Assembly: GCA_030428695.1 (NCBI GenBank)
Contig: JAUIEM010000403.1
Location: 1-8,997, forward strand
Length of the DNA: 8,997 nucleotides
Source of the DNA: a bacterium
GTDB taxonomy: Bacteria; Planctomycetota; J058; JAJDCP01
Direction: 5' to 3'
Shown: piece by piece, positions 6,390 to 8,997 of the stretch
How positions within the stretch are numbered: position 1 is the stretch's first letter
Layout: every line of letters begins with the position of its first letter
Notes under the pieces: generated by a model
Told to the model about the DNA's origin: nothing
The model's database searches: none
The model's input: only the letters and a program-made list of their open reading frames with translations
Translations under genes and position numbers: made by a program

Positions 6390-8683
6390 GCCGGCGCCTG
6401 CGCACCGGGCTGATCGTCGGGGGGCTGGTCGCCGTCGGCCTGCTCTTGTGGAACAGCTACCTGTCGCGGCTGCGCCAGGAGCAGGCGCTGCGCGACGCCG
6501 AAGGGCTGCTGGTCCAGGGCGAGCTCGACCAGGCCGAGGCGCTGCTCGCGCCGTACCTGACCGAGCTGCGCGCGGTCCATCTCCAGGCGTTGATTCTCGA
6601 GGCCCGCGACGATGCCGCCGGCTGCCGCGCGCTGCTCGAGCCGCGGGCCGCGGCGCTCGGCTCCGGCGAGGGGGCGCGGGTGCTCGGGCTCTTGTGGTTG
6701 CGCGCGGGCGACACGGAGCGCGCGGCGCCGCTCTTGCGCGGCTACCTCGACCACCACATCGCGCGCCTGATCACGGTGCGCGAGAAGCTCGCCGCGGCGC
6801 GGACGATCGAGCGCGACCGGCTGCTCGCGCCGGGCGGTCTGCCCGAGGCCGAGCGGGCGGCGCTGCTCGCCGACTCGCTCGCGCTGGCCGCGGAGGTCTC
6901 CCGGCGGGTCGCCGCGCAGCCGCTGCTCGAGCCGCTGCGCGCCGAGCTGCGGGGAGAGCGGGTGCTGGTCGGCATCTCGGTCGAGCTGGCGAGCGCCCAG
7001 GTGCGGGCGGCGGCCGATGAGGCGGGCACGGGCCGGCTGCAGGCGCTGAACGAGGCGCGCCGCACCCTGCTCGAGGTCGCGCCTCTGGCAGAGACCACCC
7101 GCTCGTGGCTGCTGGTCTTCGGCCAGGTCAGCTACTGGCTCGGGGACACGGCGAACGGGGCCGGGGCCTTCGAGACGCTGCTGTCCGCCTATCCGGACGA
7201 TCAGGCCCTGCACTTCCGCCTCGCCCGCCTCGTCCAGCGGCTCGGGGAGTGGAACTGGGCCGTCGGCCTGTACGAGCGGGTGTGGGAGCGGGCGGAGGAT
7301 GAGGCGCTGCGCGCCCAGGCAGCCCTCGCGCGTGCCCAGGCGAGCCGCAGCGGCGTCGAGGAGAAGATCACCTGGCTGACCCGGGCCGACGCGGAGGATC
7401 CCGCCGTGCGCGCGGCCCTCGCGATGGCGCGCGGCGAGCAGGCCGAGCGGGCCGGCGAGCGGGAAGAGGCCGGGCGGTTGTACGGCCTGGCCCTCGAGGC
7501 GAGCCGCGCGCAGGACCCGGAGGTCGGACGGAACAACCAGGCCCTCGCCCTGCTCGCCCTGGTGCGGCTGCGGCCAGATCCCGCGAAGCTCGCCGAGGCC
7601 ATCGGCCTGTTCGAGCAGGCCATCGCCGCCCAGCCGCGGGAAGTCACCGTGCTGCGCAACGCGGCGGTCAAGCTGTTCGAGGTCGGGTTGAGCGAGCAGC
7701 TCGCGCCGCTCCTGCCGCCGGGCCTGGTCGTGGTGCCGCGGCTCGAGGATCTCGCCTTCCTGTACGACGACGCCGCCGAGCGCGCGCAGCTGCTCGAGGT
7801 CCTCGGCGCATCGCCGGCCCTGCGCCGCGCCTCGGAGCTGTTCGCGCGCCTGCGCGACCTGTCCCCGGCCGACCCGGTCGCCTACAAGGACGCGGCCCTG
7901 CTCGCGACCCTCGGCGAGCTGCCCGCGCTCGAGGCCTGCGCGGAGGCGCTGTCCCGCACGGTCCTCGACCTCGAGGCGGAGGCGGAGCAGCTCGCGGCCC
8001 TCTACCGCGGCGAGCCCCCGCCGGCCTGGCTCGCGGTGCTTGCGCAGCGAGCGGCGCTGCTCGAGGGCGGCCTGGTCGGGCCGCTCAGCGCGCTCCAGCG
8101 CAGCTACGTCGCCGGCAGCCTGGTCGGGGTGCGCCTGACCGGCAGCCAGCTCGGCGAGGATCCCGCCCCGGACGCGTTGGTCGCCCTGGCCGAGAGCGCC
8201 CACGCCGCCCGCCCCTCGGCCGGCAGCCGGCGGGCGCTGCTGCGCGCGCTCCTGTTCCGCTGCGCCGACCGGCTCGGCGCCGCGGAGCTCGAGCGGCTGC
8301 TCGGGGCTGGACCCGCCCTGGCCTGGCTCGCGACCCACCGCCCCGCCGAGCGCGAGCGGATGCGCGCCGACCCCGACCTGCTGGCCGCCCTCGCCCTCCT
8401 CCGCGAGCAGCGCGCGGTCTTCGCCGGCGACGCCCGCCTGTGGGAGTGGGGGCTGCTCGCGGCGCTCGACCTCGCGGAGGCGGACGACGTCGCCGCCTCC
8501 CTGCGCGCCGACCGCGCCGGCACCCTGCTCGAGCGGGTCGACGCCGAGCTCGCCCCGGACCGGATCAGCACCCGCCTGCACGCCTACTGGCGCGCGCTGC
8601 TCGACGGCGACGCCGAGGAGGCACGCGCGATCGTCGAGGGCGCGCGGGCGGAGGGGATTCCGCTGCCGGAGCTGGTGGAGTAG
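6386..8683 (+). CDS. Membrane-anchored TPR-like repeat protein
   Basis: This is a 765-residue Ala/Leu/Arg-rich helical protein that I cannot assign to a named family. A short basic start (SRRLR) is followed by one hydrophobic segment, about 8-24 (GLIVGGLVAVGLLLW), predicting an N-terminal anchor with the rest outside the cytoplasm. Helix pairs typical of tetratricopeptide-like repeats follow. Clearest are residues about 30-125 (LLVQGELDQAEALLAPYL, LLWLRAGDTERAAPLLRGYL) and about 230-330 (FGQVSYWLGDTANGAGAFETLLSAYPDD, then the LGEWNWAVGLYERV unit). Later parts keep the pattern but with degenerate repeats. Such proteins usually scaffold envelope complexes; no catalytic motif is seen. The start is TTG at 6386, overlapping the upstream TGA as TTGA. 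No Shine-Dalgarno is visible, so translation probably depends on termination of the aminopeptidase gene. The next in-frame candidate (TTG near 6446) would cut off most of the anchor. Confidence 0.75.
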   Translation: MSRRLRTGLIVGGLVAVGLLLWNSYLSRLRQEQALRDAEGLLVQGELDQAEALLAPYLTELRAVHLQALILEARDDAAGCRALLEPRAAALGSGEGARVLGLLWLRAGDTERAAPLLRGYLDHHIARLITVREKLAAARTIERDRLLAPGGLPEAERAALLADSLALAAEVSRRVAAQPLLEPLRAELRGERVLVGISVELASAQVRAAADEAGTGRLQALNEARRTLLEVAPLAETTRSWLLVFGQVSYWLGDTANGAGAFETLLSAYPDDQALHFRLARLVQRLGEWNWAVGLYERVWERAEDEALRAQAALARAQASRSGVEEKITWLTRADAEDPAVRAALAMARGEQAERAGEREEAGRLYGLALEASRAQDPEVGRNNQALALLALVRLRPDPAKLAEAIGLFEQAIAAQPREVTVLRNAAVKLFEVGLSEQLAPLLPPGLVVVPRLEDLAFLYDDAAERAQLLEVLGASPALRRASELFARLRDLSPADPVAYKDAALLATLGELPALEACAEALSRTVLDLEAEAEQLAALYRGEPPPAWLAVLAQRAALLEGGLVGPLSALQRSYVAGSLVGVRLTGSQLGEDPAPDALVALAESAHAARPSAGSRRALLRALLFRCADRLGAAELERLLGAGPALAWLATHRPAERERMRADPDLLAALALLREQRAVFAGDARLWEWGLLAALDLAEADDVAASLRADRAGTLLERVDAELAPDRISTRLHAYWRALLDGDAEEARAIVEGARAEGIPLPELVE

Positions 8684-8997
8684 GGGGCGCGTCGGCGGAG
8701 GTACGGGGCCGTCTCACGAGTCCAGTCACGTACGCCTCCTCCCGCTTTCCCTACACTCGGGTAGGACCATCATGTGGCTCGCATGCCGCACGTCCGAGAT
8801 CACCCGTGGTGTGCGTCGGAATCCATTGTAGGGTAGGGGTTTACCACCGCCCGCCGCAGGCGCAAGGACGTGCGTCATCGGGTTCCGCGAGACATCCTCT
8901 TCTTACTGACCTCAGCGTAAGTTCTGTCCCGCGAGGGGAGGTCAGTTCTCGAAGGACGACGGGAGGGGGTAAACCCCTCCCCTACATGTTAGTCCTA
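8684..8997. other. Noncoding region with nested inverted repeats
   Basis: No gene is supported after the TPR stop codon, and base composition is less GC-rich than the coding DNA. Besides the element at 8827-8986, several pairings are visible. An imperfect stem joins GGAGGTACG (8697-8705) and CGTACGCCTCC (8729-8739), lacking a T-run and so only a weak terminator candidate. A small hairpin is CCTAC (8750-8754) / GTAGG (8761-8765). An outer inverted repeat joins 8762-8777 with 8982-8997, 13 of 16 matching. The outer repeat runs to the last base, so the structure may extend past the window. Confidence 0.55.
8827..8986. repeat. MITE-like element with 19-bp terminal inverted repeats
   Basis: TGTAGGGTAGGGGTTTACC (8827-8845) and GGTAAACCCCTCCCCTACA (8968-8986) are inverted repeats matching at 18 of 19 positions, bounding 160 bp with no coding potential. 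Inside is a perfect 9-bp inverted repeat, ACTGACCTC (8905-8913) / GAGGTCAGT (8938-8946). At the right end lies a strong 8-bp hairpin, GGGAGGGG (8961-8968) / CCCCTCCC (8974-8981) with loop GTAAA. Terminal repeats around a short noncoding core fit a non-autonomous mobile element. No transposase or clear target-site duplication is present, and there is no second copy in the window. Confidence 0.55.

Noticed and set aside
6227..8581. 784-codon minus-strand open frame opposite the TPR-like gene
   Set aside because: The product is Gln/Arg/Gly-rich with no domain. The plus-strand frame has a membrane anchor, TPR-like helices and operon coupling, so it is preferred.
8697..8739. Intrinsic terminator after the TPR gene
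   Set aside because: The stem is imperfect, the loop is over 20 nt and no T-run follows.

Overview
The window is GC-rich bacterial DNA with strongly GC-ending codons and five densely packed genes on both strands. It has no phage, plasmid or transposase gene. The organism looks like a Gram-negative-type, probably uncultivated bacterium, because it has a membrane-anchored thioredoxin-like protein, an exported-looking aminopeptidase and a membrane-anchored TPR protein. I cannot name the phylum. All genes can be read with the standard bacterial code, and four of the five end in TGA, so TGA is a true stop here.

Layout. Positions 1-105 are noncoding and hairpin-prone. Positions 106-2361 (minus) encode a long, ICL2-type isocitrate lyase of the glyoxylate shunt. 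Positions 2362-2641 form a divergent promoter region with a perfect 13-bp palindrome, a perfect 10-bp inverted repeat, a palindrome centred on a TATACT hexamer, and a leader hairpin. Positions 2642-3100 (plus) encode the most notable gene: a small membrane-anchored thioredoxin-fold protein with an in-frame TGA exactly where the first cysteine of the CxxC active site belongs (U-L-P-C-H). A SECIS-like hairpin follows the TGA within the coding sequence, so the gene is read here as a selenoprotein. Positions 3101-3381 are noncoding and carry a roughly 190-bp fold-back repeat.

Positions 3382-8683 look like a three-gene operon: a HAD phosphatase fused to a GHMP sugar kinase, an M24B Xaa-Pro aminopeptidase with a signal peptide (11 bp later), and a 765-residue membrane-anchored TPR-like protein that starts with TTG inside the preceding stop (4-nt TTGA overlap). 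Positions 8684-8997 are noncoding and hold nested inverted repeats resembling a MITE-like element that may continue past the window.

How the genes work together. Isocitrate lyase and the selenoprotein share only a divergent control region, and common regulation is possible but unproven. The downstream operon joins a sugar-phosphate enzyme to two cell-envelope proteins. The fused enzyme resembles the kinase and phosphatase logic of nucleotide-heptose synthesis, but its substrate cannot be read from sequence.
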